From positions 14,303,001 to 14,367,000 of the forward strand of contig JAPTOF010000008.1 in NCBI GenBank assembly GCA_028554755.1: a DNA stretch of 64,000 bases, given 5' to 3'. The position numbers were made by a program, and so were the translations under genes. How positions within the stretch are numbered: position 1 is the first letter of the stretch; each line of letters begins with the position of its first letter. The notes below the pieces were generated by a model, which searched no databases, had not been told where the DNA came from, and worked only from the letters and a program-made list of their open reading frames with translations. The stretch comes from Cordia subcordata (lineage: Eukaryota > Streptophyta > Magnoliopsida > Boraginales > Cordiaceae). Shown here in pieces: positions 52,975 to 63,972 of this stretch.

Positions 52975-53158
52975 ACAAAAAGGTGTAGTTTAATAGTAGA
53001 ATCTCTTACTTGGGACTTATAAGTCTCGAGTTTGAGTCATCATCAGGAGACAAGTGAAAAATCATTATTGATCCTCTAAAAGAAATATTTAGTGAAAATG
53101 GTGTGCATATTCAACTCTGGTTTTATTGAAGATAGATTGCAAAATAAATAAATAAATC
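52975..53158 (+). mobile_element. tRNA-derived SINE-like element
   Basis: GGTGTAGTTTAATAGTAGAA (A-box region, 52983-53000) and CGAGTTTGAGTC (B box, 53027-53038) are spaced as in tRNA genes. A body of about 100 bp follows, then an AAATAAATAAATAAAT tail. No clear TSD. Confidence 0.65.
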
Positions 53159-53165
53159 AACCTAT

Positions 53166-53393
53166 GGCCCTGTTTGGATTGGTTTTTTTAAAAGTATTTT
53201 TTAAACAACTTCTAAAAAATAGTTTTTTTTAGAAGCTGAAAATCCTGATTTCTAAAAAAAGTTGTATTTGAACTTTTTTCAGAGTTTCAGATTTTTTGGA
53301 AGCCAAATCAAATAGTTATTGCAAAATTAATGTAACTTTTTCAGGGAAAAAAAAGTCTGCCCCCTAAAAAAAAAAGTCAATCCAAATAGACCC
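53166..53393. mobile_element. Tourist-like MITE, 228 bp (family A)
   Basis: GGCCCTGTTTGGATTGG and CAATCCAAATAGACCC form the TIR; perfect TAT duplications at 53163-53165 and 53394-53396. Confidence 0.88.
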
Positions 53394-53648
53394 TATATTT
53401 TGACATTAGTCCACGCACAAAATTATATTATGAAATTGTTTACTATTTCACCAAAAAACTAACAATTTATTTGGATTTCAAATTTCAATTGTGATTTTGA
53501 GAAATATTCCTTAATTTTGCCCTTGAATTTGCGTTTGTGAGCATTTAGACCGCAATCGCAAGTAAAAGTCATTTTCTTCCGAAATAAAAGACTTGCTTGA
53601 ATTGTTCTTTTTTCAATGAAAAATCATATCTTTTTACAATAAGTGTTT

Positions 53649-53848
53649 GGGCCTGTTTGGATTAGTTGAAAAAGTTATGTTGAATTTATAATAACTATTC
53701 GATTTGATTTCCAAAAAAGTTGAAACTCTGAAAAAAAACTCAAATACATCTTTTTTTAGAAGTCAGAATTTTCAACTTCTAAAAAAAAACTATTTTTCAA
53801 AAGCTGTTAAAAAAAACGCTTTAAAAAAAAGCCAATCCAAACGAGCCC
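53649..53848. mobile_element. Tourist-like MITE, 200 bp (family A)
   Basis: GGGCCTGTTTGGATTAG and GCCAATCCAAACGAGCCC form the TIR; TTT duplications at 53646-53648 and 53849-53851. Confidence 0.88.
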
Positions 53849-53851
53849 TTT

Positions 53852-54664
53852 GTCTTGATTTTAAAAAGTAAAAATAAAAATAAAACTCAAAAAATGATAT
53901 TTATAAGCTTAAATTTAATTTTTCTAAAAATCAAATTTTTTATTCCTTAAAAAATACTTTTTAAAAAATCATATAAAAAATACTTTTAAAAAATATCAAA
54001 CTAAACAAGCCCACAATCTATTCCCCAAGAGTGCACAGAAAACGATTAAGCAAAGCATGTCAAGTCTCCAACACTCTGCTTAAATGTCAAACTGCAAAGA
54101 CTTGCTACTAAATTTCTCCAACACAGCCTACACATGTCGGCATATATCATATATTGATAGTCATGTTTCAAAACATGAAATCATCATCAACTCTTTTCAT
54201 TTCTTTCTTGGTGATAAGAAAATGATTCTCTTTTCCTTTTTGTTGCCTGGTGAAGACATGATGCTGATGTTGTTAGAACTTGTCTTTTTTTGGTCGAAGT
54301 TGTTAGAAAATGCCACTAGTGGGGCATTTCAGAAACAGGATATGACGACTAAAGAGTGAGCTGAACCTTCATAGTTAAGTAATTTGTTTAGTTCCGACCC
54401 AAAAGAAAAAAATAATTTGTTTAATGGTTAATGTTGTGAAGCTAATTACAATGCTGATTAGATGGCCAACTTTGGATTAACTTTGCTTCTTGGAGTTTAT
54501 CATTTGGTTGAGTCACCGGAGCAATTGAAGTCGACACTGGGAGAAGATCTGAGATATCTAACCTCCAATAGATTCATTTCAACTTAGAACAACTTTGCCA
54601 CCCATGTAAATAAATAAATAAATATACATACATACATACATACACACATACACATATATATATG

Positions 54665-54752
<88 letters not shown>

Positions 54753-55845
54753 TTTATATATTTATATAGATAGATAGATATTTATTCAAATGAGAAAAGG
54801 ATACAATCCGCTTGATCTCTACGCAAGCTTTGATTAGTGAAAGGATTAATTAGGCTCCGTTTGGTTGGAGGAAACTATTTTTCTAAAAAGTGTTTTGTTT
54901 TTCATTTTTCGGTGTTTCGTAACACCAAATATTTAATTAATTAAAAAAATTGATAATAGAATATTAGGTAAAATTGTTGGAGAAATAACCTCATCTAAAA
55001 GTTTAAACTTATAAAAAAAATATTGATATATTTATTATTATTGTATTAACTTTTAGTTAGTATATTAGTGTATTTATTATTTGTGTTAACAAAGAAAATG
55101 TTTGCTTGTTAGTAACTCTCTTTTTCTCTCACTTTGACTCTCACCCCTCAACCAAAATGCACATTTTTTAAATAACTAATCCCAATAATTAAGGACAACC
55201 CTATGTTACAAAGATTTTAAACAAATTATGATTTTTGGGTGCTTTAACTCATATAATCTTTAAATCTTTTAACTATTCGTAACTTTCTATCGACATTTCT
55301 TTCTTTTCACAAACAAGAGCAAGTTTATGTATTGATGTGCAGCAAATAGGAAGAACATGTATAGATACGACTATGTCAACAGGAACCTTTGTAGAGTGTG
55401 GAATTTGAATATTTCCCTTGGCTATCGTTAGTTGTTGTTTTTTTGGTGATTGCAAATCTCTTTTGTAATTAATACAAATACTTGCTAAATTAGTAAAAAA
55501 AAAAAAAAAGAAAAAGAGAGAGAGAGAGAGAGAGAGAGCAAGCTTGCAATTTGGCCCCAAAAAGAAAAAGTTTCAATCTGCAAAAGGTTTTACGGAAATT
55601 TCATAATTTATATATTAAACAAAGTAATATTCATATCTTTCAATTAACATCACATGTTTTCATCTCATGAGTTTTTCTTTTTCTCCAATAACATTGAACA
55701 CATACCTTTTCAATCATTTACTTATTGTTTGTACTTAAATCCCTCGTCACATTTTCTTACCTTATAAAACTCAGATAAAGTAAAAAATGTAGTTAGTGTT
55801 CGAACTTCTCAAAACTAATTTCTATAAAACAGATATATACCTATA
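53852..55845. other. No gene; microsatellites
   Basis: Includes a compound (CATA)n/(TA)n/(GATA)n tract at about 54604-54783 and a (GA)n tract at about 55517-55538. A GGCTCCGTTTGGTTGGAGGA MITE-like end lies at 54857. The 91-codon frame at 54084 has no recognisable domain. Confidence 0.55.
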
Positions 55846-57380
55846 TATTTTATAAAGTGAACTCCATGTTTTTATTTTAATATTTCATGAACTATATATA
55901 AACAAAAACATACAATGCATTTTTCTTATACGCCACGCGAATTACAGACTCGTTAAAGTTAAAGCCCAAAATTTCACCTCTCGCATGATATATATGACAT
56001 AAGACTAGCTAAAAGAAAGTATAAAGATCTAAAAAATAAAAATAATTATCTTGATCAAATTGTTGACACCAAGGCCTATCTTGAATGCTTTACAAATTCT
56101 CTGCACTTTCCTGCTGAAGTTTCAATGAACCTTCCGTAAAGTCTTTCCATTTTCTTTTGCCTCAATGAAACATCAATTTTAGAACTTTTTTCAACTGTAC
56201 AAAACCAGCCAGGCTGCATATAGAGACAACATCTGTTTCTAGTGGACCATCCCCCTTTTCTTAATTTGTGTGAAAGAATGGAAATTGAAAGTGACAGCAA
56301 CTGACATTGACTAACCCAAGTGTACAATAACCACCAAATCCAAGCATGCAAACACCTCCCGTGAGATAATGGATTAAGATTCTCTTATATTAAAAATTTT
56401 TTTATATTAATATGAGAAAATTATTTTAATCATTTATCTATTAGTCAAGATTATTTTAAATATTTATCTAAGGTAAATCTCTAAAACAAAGTAGATAATA
56501 AAAGGGAGAAAAATTACAAAAAAAAATTCACATGAATGGTTGAAATGTTTTTATCAACCCATGAATAGTGAGAATTTTTTTCATATTAATATGAAAAAAG
56601 TCTTGATATGATAAAATTTTAATCCCAAGATTGCTTCTTTTTTTCTTATATATTTCATTAGCAAGTACTATAATAAAATCTAAAAATTTAACAGACACTT
56701 TACAAATTCAAACGTAAAGAAGAAAAAGCTTAAACGAAACTTATTGTCCTCAAAGTTAACAACCTAAACGCTCCATAGGAATAATTAGGTTAAATAAAAT
56801 TTTAATATTATGTGATCATCTAATATGATATTAGAGTTTAAAATTCAAGTCAGGCTAACACTCATTTATAAATTTTTAATAAAATGATAATTCAATAAAA
56901 TACAATATCCATCTTTTTAAAAGTGAAGTTCTCCCTCCCTCTTTCTCTCTGTCACCAACCCTTGACAAATCAAGATTAACTAATCAGATAAAACCAGCTG
57001 AAGGATAAATGATGTTCTTGACCATTTTATCTCAATCAGACCTTTAATTTTCGAGTAGTTCAGGGGGAAAAGGATGATAAAGTGTAGGGTGCGCAAAATG
57101 GTGTCTTTAACTTTTTGAGTTAATTAAATAACACTTTCCTCATCATAGACTCAATCCAATAAAATATTCTCATTCAAATATATAAAATTCACCCTTGAGA
57201 CATCATAAACAATAGAGAGAGATATATTAGTGGTGGGACATATGAATTCTTTTTTTTTTTTTTTTCCTCCCTTTCTTTTACAGGTGTAGTAGTAATGATT
57301 TGTTGGTGATGGCCACTCTAGATAGCGATAAACAACGGGATTTTTCGGGTATGTCTTGCGCTGACTTATGATAAACATTT
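55846..57380. repeat. Block X2, paralogous to X1
   Basis: Homologous to 42291-45000 (see X1). The minus-strand frame 56076-56351 (KKMERLYGRFIETSAGKCRE) looks protein-like near its end, but only its final FVKHSR part is kept in X1, so at best it is a gene fragment of unknown family. A CTTTTACAGG acceptor-like site at 57278 is conserved in both copies. Confidence 0.7.
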
Positions 57381-57426
57381 TTTTTCATATAATTTTTTAT
57401 TGAAAAAATAATTTTTTAGAAGCTTA

Positions 57427-57957
57427 GTGTATGTTTGATTTGCCTGTTTTCTATTTTTATTTTAATGAAAAATAAAAATTATAATAACAAACTCATTTAG
57501 TTAACGATTTTTGTTTTTATTTTCAGAAAATAAAAAATAGCTTTCTAGGAAATCAAAAAAATATTAAAAACAGTGTTTTATCAGAATATAAGGTGGTAAT
57601 TTTGTAAATAATTTTAAAAGATTTAGAAAACAAGGTGATAATTTTGTAAATAATTCTAAAAATTTTGAAAACAAGGTGGTAATTTTGTAAATAATTCTAA
57701 AAGATTTAGAAAATAATATGGCAGTTTCGTAAATAACTCTAAAAATTTTAAAAAACAAGGTAATAATTTCGTAAATATATCTAAAAAAATTTTAAAAATA
57801 AGGTGAAAATTTTGTAAATAAACATCAAAAAGAAAAATATTTTTATTTACCAAACATATTCTCTAAATTTTAAAAAATAAAAATTGTTTTTAAAAAATGC
57901 AAATAAAAAATAAAAATTAGAAAATGAAAACAAAAAACAATCAAACCAAACACGGTC
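57427..57957. mobile_element. Tourist-like MITE, 531 bp, with internal tandem repeats
   Basis: The ends GTGTATGTTTGATTTG and AATCAAACCAAACACGGTC are inverted; TTA duplicated at 57424-57426 and 57958-57960. Confidence 0.85.
57590..57826. repeat. Five ~46-bp tandem units inside the MITE
   Basis: Units of AAGGTGGTAATTTTGTAAAT followed by AATTCTAAAAGATTTAGAAA recur about five times with substitutions. The minus-strand frames across them are repeat artefacts (ELFTKLPP-like periodicity). Confidence 0.9.
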
Positions 57958-58152
57958 TTAAATTTTTAACTATGGATGAAAAGAAGTCTATTTTTTAAAG
58001 AATTTAAAAATTTTGACTTTGTAAAGAATTAATCCAAACGCCTGGTACAAAAGAAATGGTTTATTCTTTATGAAAAACAATGTTTTCTAATAAAAAATTA
58101 ATTTAAATAGACCCGTCAGAAGTGGTGTAAGTTCACTTTAGAGTCCAAAAGC

Positions 58153-58964
58153 TAGGGGTGTACAAGAAATCGTAAAAATCGCGAAAATTGATTTGGCCGA
58201 TTCGAAATCGTAAAAATCACGAAAATCGATTTGGCTGAATCGAATCGACTGTAAACCATCGATTTTTAAAGTAATTCAGTCGGTTGCGGTTTTAATTTTG
58301 AAAAACTGAGGTTGCCGGTTCGGTTTACGGTTTTAAGAAGTAAAAATCGCCATTAAACTGAATCGCCCAAATATATATATATATATATATATATGTATAT
58401 GTATATATATATATGTATGTATGTATATAAATATATGGTTTTACTCAGCAAATGAAACGTTGTGATGATGAGTTTGGTTCAAGGCTCTAATAATGAGGGT
58501 GATGACAGAGAAGAGGAAAAACAAAGATGGTGATGAGAACTTGATAAGTACTAGAGTGAACAAATGATTTAAATTGTATTCTTAGAATTCTGTTAATAAG
58601 TCAAACGTTATATTTTGCTTTATTTGTGTGTGGGTGTTCTTTTCTCAATTTTATTTTTCTCCTCATTTGCATTTCTAGATCGGGGTGTAGTTCAATTGTC
58701 AATTACTCTATTCATAGCCAGCTGAATTAAGTGACATTGAGCTTTAGATATTTTTCAAAATAGATTAGTAGATGAAATTACCCAAAATTTCATCTTCAAG
58801 TCCCCAAAAATTTTATTTTAAAACCGGCCAAAAAAATGGCCCAAACTGCATTAAACCGCATTAACTGAAGCCGTTGATTTTTTGATTAATTTGGGCAATT
58901 TTTATTTTATAAAAAGATAAACCGCATATATCGGTTCAGTTAGAAATTTCATACAATTGCACCA
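58153..58964. mobile_element. hAT-like non-autonomous element
   Basis: Begins TAGGGGTGTACAAG and contains GGTTCGGTTTACGG and CGGTTCAGTT motifs typical of the plant TAGGGGTG-type hAT MITEs. The inverted right end GGTGCAATTGTATGAAA is mutated. An internal ~38-bp duplication (AATCGTAAAAATCGCG/CACG) and a (TA)n tract occur. No 8-bp TSD. Confidence 0.6.
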
Positions 58965-59671
58965 ATTCTCTAACTCGAGCTCCACCGTCCGAGTCTTCGT
59001 GGTGGATGAAGCAACTGTTATGACTTTTTTTATATAATATAGAATTACATGTAAGAGCTCCTGTAGCAATTTACCAAACAATTTTAGTTAATAAATTGTT
59101 AAGAATTATTTTAGTTAATAACTTGTTAAGAATGATAATTTTTTTAGATAGAAGGGGGCAAGTATCTTTTTTCTTTAATACCATAAGAGGGCCCGATGCA
59201 TGCACTTTTAAAAAATTACAGCGTCCGTAACAATTTACTTTATTGTTTCCTCTAATATGCATATATAAGAGTATTATCACATCATCTATTTTGTATGTGC
59301 TGATCTAATCTTGTCAATTGTTCATCAAATCTATTAATCACCAAACTTTGAAATGTCTTCATTCCTCTCAATATTGAGGACTTTTTCCTTTCTTTTGTAG
59401 TTAACCCTGATTTTGTCATCTCTTACCTACATTCATGATCCCTAAAAAATAATCTATTATATTATAATTATTATATAATTATAACTTTTTGTATGGATAG
59501 AAGTGATAGGAAAATCCTCCTTAGTTCAAACCTGCCCTTAGAATCTAGTTGGACCATCTTTTAGAGTCGGGGTACAAATTATACTACGTGACAATTGATT
59601 ACAAACTTGAAAATCTTATTTGTAGAAAACTATTCTTAACTCTTGTACCATTTGGAGTCGGTAATTTATAA
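58965..59671. other. No gene recognised
   Basis: AT-rich non-coding sequence; nothing supportable beyond short direct repeats TTTAGTTAATAAATTGTTAA/TTTTAGTTAATAACTTGTTA near 59085-59130. Confidence 0.5.
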
Positions 59672-59681
59672 TATCTTTTAT

Positions 59682-60753
59682 GAGAAATGTTATGTCACTC
59701 CTTTTTTTATCACCCTTTTTCCACCCTTTATGTGGCATCCTACTTGGAATGTCAACGAGATATATTTTTATTTTACTTTTTTATTCCTTTTATTTTTCTC
59801 TGTCCTTCTAATTTATTTTTCTCTACCCAAATAACTTTTCAATCAATTTCTCCTCTTCTTCAAAATTCATTCCCTTTAGTTAAAAAAAAATGTTAGGCGG
59901 AAGATAGTAACCTGCTAGCAAATGGCATTGCTCTTTTTTGTTAATGAAAGTTCCGTTTTTTTTTTTTAAAAAAAAAATTTCTCTACTCACCATCACTCCA
60001 TATTATGTTTCAGAGATTTTAATTGGTTGTGAACATAAGGCTGCCAAAATCTATCTTATCAAGCTTTTGATAATTGTGTCTTAAACCATATGTTACATGT
60101 TCTGAGTCTACGATTAGCAAACTTATGGCACATTTAATAATGTTATCATCGAGTCTGACTCTAAAGAAGCGCTACAATTTGTGAATAATGTTGTGGATGG
60201 AATCAAAAAGAAAAAATTAGAAGGTGGATGAAATCTTAGCGAGCAGCGAAACAAATTCCGCAGTTGGTGAGAAGGTGCATTAAATTTATCCGAAGAAATG
60301 CCAATGAAGCAGCTGATTGCAATGATACCACTTTAAAGATTACGCTAGAGCCAAAAGATATTAACACCATTTCAAAGATTAGGCTAAAGCCCAAAGATAT
60401 TAATATATAATCGTATTAATTCAATCTATAGCATGTTTCTCCATGTAGCCAATAGGCAAAAGCATAAACATTTTTTTCTTTTGATTCAAAATATATCATT
60501 TATTCATAAGACTGTAATGGGTTAAATGAAGGAGAAAAAAAAATTCACCAGAAAGGAAAAAGGAAAGAATTAATTGAAAATTAAATTTGGATAGAGAAAA
60601 GTAAATTAGTAAAAAAATATATTAGGAAGTGAAAGAAAAATAAAAAGAATAAGATAGTAAATAAAAAGATCTATCTATTTAGCATGTCAACTAAGACATC
60701 AGGTAAAGAATAATAAAAAAGTAATAGAAAATAGATAACATATAAGCTTACTC
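59682..60753. mobile_element. Mutator-like element with captured gene fragment (Pack-MULE candidate)
   Basis: Long degenerate terminal inverted repeats of about 200 bp: 59682-59880 matches the reverse complement of about 60540-60753, for example TTTATTTTTCTCTGTCCTTC against TTTATTTTTCTTTCACTTCC. A perfect 10-bp duplication TATCTTTTAT flanks it (59672-59681, 60754-60763), within the 9-11 bp range of Mutator elements. The interior carries an RNase H-like coding fragment rather than a transposase. Confidence 0.75.
60130..60411 (+). pseudogene. RNase H (RVT_3-like) gene fragment in the Mutator-like element
   Basis: NVIIESDSKEALQFVNNVVD, containing the acidic ESDS motif of plant RNase H-like (RVT_3) proteins, is followed after a frame change by RRNANEAADCNDTTLKI, equivalent to the REANxAAD segment near the domain end. 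Stop in the first frame near 60231. A 39-bp tandem duplication at about 60329-60406 (AAAGATTA, then AAAGATATTAA) encodes the tail twice. A CAG/A acceptor-like site sits at 60011. It could come from a host RNase H-like gene or from a LINE RNase H domain. Confidence 0.6.
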
Positions 60754-60763
60754 TATCTTTTAT

Positions 60764-60883
60764 TCTTACCAAACATCCTTTATTCTCAATACTTGGTGGA
60801 TTACGACTTTGACCGGAAACCCATCAACACCTAACTATTGGAGGTTGCGAAAAATAAAAAGATTTGAATTCTTACCCATCATA
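60764..60883. other. Short non-coding spacer
   Basis: Nothing recognisable between the Mutator-like TSD and the next MITE. Confidence 0.5.
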
Positions 60884-61058
60884 GGGCCACTATGGATTTA
60901 CTTTCTTTCACTAAAAATAATAATAATAATTTTAAATTTTGAGAAAAGTTCAAGTCTAATTTTCTCTGTAAAGTTAAAATTTTTGTTTCTAAAAAAATAC
61001 ACCTTTTAATTTTTTTTAAAAAAAACACTTTTTAGGGAAAAAAAATCCAACTGAGTCC
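60884..61058. mobile_element. Tourist-like MITE, 175 bp (family A)
   Basis: GGGCCACTATGGATTTA and AAAATCCAACTGAGTCC form the TIR; perfect ATA duplications at 60881-60883 and 61059-61061. Confidence 0.78.
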
Positions 61059-61061
61059 ATA

Positions 61062-62290
61062 AATACATATTAGCGGAAATTGTCGAACATTTCGAAAGGG
61101 CTATTGGAGAACAATGGTCTACTTCTTTTCTTTATCTTTTTGTTTTCTTTTTTTTTTTTTAAATCTCCCAACCCGATAGAATTGAATTTAGACTTCACGT
61201 ATAAGGGAAATAGAATCCCGAACAATAATATACTTGTGGGGACTCTAGTATTATCTAATCTGGCATTGTAATACCCGACGTAGGATCAAGAGATAGTGAC
61301 TGGTAACTGAAGAAGGTGATGGGGAAATCATACTCATCTTCATTTCTATGTGGTAGGTCCATACCGAAATCGTGTATCATGAACATTGATGTACACTTGT
61401 CTTCCGATTGATTAAACACAGGGAAATATTGAATGGTACTTGATACTCCTCTCTTATTTTAGAAATGTCGAATTATAGTATTTTATTACTTGTCAGCCTA
61501 TAAAATTAGGTTTAAGAATTTGCTCATAGCATTATTATGGGTCCATTTAAATTAATTTTTCTAATGAAAATTTATTTTCTTTTACTAAAAAAATGTACAA
61601 TAAATATTTGACTTGATTTTTTAAAAAATAAAAATTTTAATTTTAACTTTTCTTAAAAAATATTTTTTAAAAAATTATAAAAATAATACTATTTGGAAAA
61701 AATAATACTTCAAGTGACTCTTATATTACAAGTGAAATTTAACCGTAATAAAAAAAAGATATGATACACTCCCTCTGGGAAAACCTCCAATCGCTATTCT
61801 GAAAGACACGCACTCCATTGTCAATGTTCCACCTGTATAAAGCAGGCATGAACTTTTGTTGGAAAAGACATCCAACTTCTAAAAATATATCTTTTTTTTT
61901 TATTTTTTCCCCTTTATTAAGTAAAAACAAATCTAGAATCAACTGAAGAACCAAGCGTCATATAATTACATCCAAAGGTACGTTGGCAGGTGGATCATTT
62001 GCTCTCTTACGATGCTCGAGTTGAAAAAGATCCCCATGCTATGAGAAGCCTTGTAAAAGTTGCTTCAAATTTTAACAATTTTTATGACCACAATAAAAGC
62101 AATTCATTATCCTTTAAATAATGCCAAATATCCTCCCTGTGTTTCCGTTATTGTAAGTTACGTTGAAACGGTAAATTTGAACTGTTCATTTGGCATGCTT
62201 GAAATGACCTGAAAACCCTGTTATAGCATCTAATTCACCACAAAGTATTTTTAAAATATTTATTTTCTTGTATTTTATTATAGTCATATA
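61062..62290. other. No gene; weak MITE remnant
   Basis: GGGTCCATTTAAATTAATTT at 61538 looks like another family A end; the partner near 61720 is unclear. The minus-strand frame at 61739-61954 has no recognisable domain. Confidence 0.45.
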
Positions 62291-62291
62291 A

Positions 62292-62439
62292 AAAATTCAT
62301 GATGAAATATCTATTTTGTTTCGTATCTGTTTTCTAAAATCATCCTAATAAATTTGAATAGAATGAAAATTCATGATGAAATATCTATTTTGTTTCGTAT
62401 CTATTTTCTAAAATCATCCTAATAAATTTGAATAGAATG
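62292..62439. repeat. Nearly perfect 74-bp tandem duplication
   Basis: Two units of AAAATTCATGATGAAATATC to AAATTTGAATAGAATG differ at one position (TCTGTTTTC versus TCTATTTTC). Confidence 0.95.
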
Positions 62440-62649
62440 AAAATCAACTCAATAATAAAAAAAAACTTAATTATTTGATTTGGCATATATTTAATTTAAT
62501 TTTATGATGATAACTATTATATTTCTTTACAATGTTTAACTTGTATACACCCTAAATTATGGCGTCGGTACTTAGATGCACAGTAACCAATGCATCTTAT
62601 AAAGGTTAATTTATCAGTTAGCTTGCCAAGTTCTACTCAAATACAGCAC

Positions 62650-63696
62650 AAGGGATCCTCCCTACAAAACAAAGCAAAAAATGAGATCGGAAGGTGCTTG
62701 ACACCAGTGTTATGCCGGTCAAATAATCTCTGATGCTCAAGTCAACACCTTATATGAGGAGGGTTTAGGGAAATATTCAAGAAAGTAAAAAGAGTTTGTT
62801 TGGTAGTTTCTCTGTGTACCTTCCCTGCCAACACTTTTCCCTTTTATAAGCACATGAACCTAACTTAACGGATAGACATGGACTCTACCTGTGTTTATCT
62901 ATATCTTTTCACAACATTTATCTCATCTGCTTAGTTCTTTCTTTGAGATGAGTTCTTATTCTTCCTGTATAATATTCATGCACCCATCAGAGATCATGAC
63001 CGCAATCACCTGTGAATGACTATCCCGACATAAAGTAAGACCCTAGCTACGAGGTTACCCTTGACAAGATGAGCCCAAGCTAGGGAGTCATCTGTTGAGA
63101 GGTTATCCGCTAGGAGGTCATCCATTAAGATGTCATCCCCTAGGAGGTCATCCCTAATAGGCCCAGATCATAAGATGACCTACTAAATACAAAGGGTGAC
63201 CTATTCGTATGAATCGTAACCTTGACCTCCAAGTTCAACCAGGGATCACCCCATTATCAATAGCCACCTTATTCTCGTTTGGGCTAGGTATTAGGGCAAA
63301 TAAGAATAAGCAATAGTTATCACACCTCTTTTCTCCTCCAGGCGAACTTCCTTTCTCTTACGTACTCACCTCTCCATCACGATCGCATCTAAACCATCAC
63401 CAATAAGCCATCTACCATAAATCCACAATCCATCACTCATTGAAACATAAGCCCATTTCATCATAGTCATTAAATTTACCTTTAGCTCAATCTAATGGGT
63501 GTCATTAGAATGATCCTTGAGCTTCCAAGTCTTATAAGTCCTCTCAAACTCTTCACTTTACCCCAAGCAAACTCAGCACTATAAATAGAGACTCCTCACT
63601 TATGTCCAAGTCACTTCTGTCTACTTAATCCTCTTTTCCCTGATAATCTCGTCAACCACCTCCAACGACTGGAGAATCCAACGTCCGATCATCATT
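62650..63696 (+). other. LTR-like region and leader, boundaries unknown
   Basis: 62690-62750 (GACACCAGTGTTATGCCGGT, CTCTGATGCTCAAGTCA) is related to the solo LTR at 26390-26450. ACTATAAATAGAGACTCC at 63579 is a good TATA box followed by a C/T-rich leader. Likely the 5' LTR of a retroelement running off the right edge. Confidence 0.5.
63083..63157 (+). repeat. Five 15-bp tandem units (GGAGGTCATCC)
   Basis: Units such as AGGTTATCCGCTAGG, AGGTCATCCATTAAG, ATGTCATCCCCTAGG and AGGTCATCCCTAATA follow each other without gaps. Confidence 0.9.
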
Positions 63697-63972
63697 ATGT
63701 CCACCTTAGGTGACCTAAGATCTCAATTTATCTCTCCACCTACCTCTAACGACGAAGATCACTCTTCTGAAAGTAGATCTAATCAAAGTAATCTTGCTCA
63801 CCCGCCGTACCTTATTGACATCAAACTTACACACAAGACCCATACTTTAACTAAAAGAAGGCCACCTTACTCGGTTAAGAGCCCTACCCCTATTAAAGAG
63901 AAAAGTATCCGACCCCCTTCAGCCCCAGCGACGGTGCAAGGAAAGGTCACGCTTCCCCAAGCTTATACCTAA
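63697..63972 (+). CDS. Unidentified ORF after TATA and leader
   Basis: A 91-codon frame starting MSTLGDLRSQFISPPTSNDE, Ser/Pro/Thr-rich and hydrophilic, ending QAYT at 63972 with stop. It begins about 110 bp downstream of a TATA box, where a retroelement leader ORF or gag start would lie. No domain, zinc knuckle or signal peptide is visible. It could be a gag N-terminus with a frame break, or chance. Low confidence. Confidence 0.3.
   Translation: MSTLGDLRSQFISPPTSNDEDHSSESRSNQSNLAHPPYLIDIKLTHKTHTLTKRRPPYSVKSPTPIKEKSIRPPSAPATVQGKVTLPQAYT

Noticed and set aside
54084..54359. 91-codon plus-strand frame
   Set aside because: No recognisable domain, composition like surrounding non-coding DNA.
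55273..55560. 95-codon minus-strand frame with Leu/Ser/Phe-rich start
   Set aside because: The start is the (GA)n and poly-A tracts in antisense; the remainder has no recognisable domain.
57564..57853. Minus-strand frames with repeated ELFTKLPP motif
   Set aside because: Created by the 46-bp tandem repeats of the MITE.
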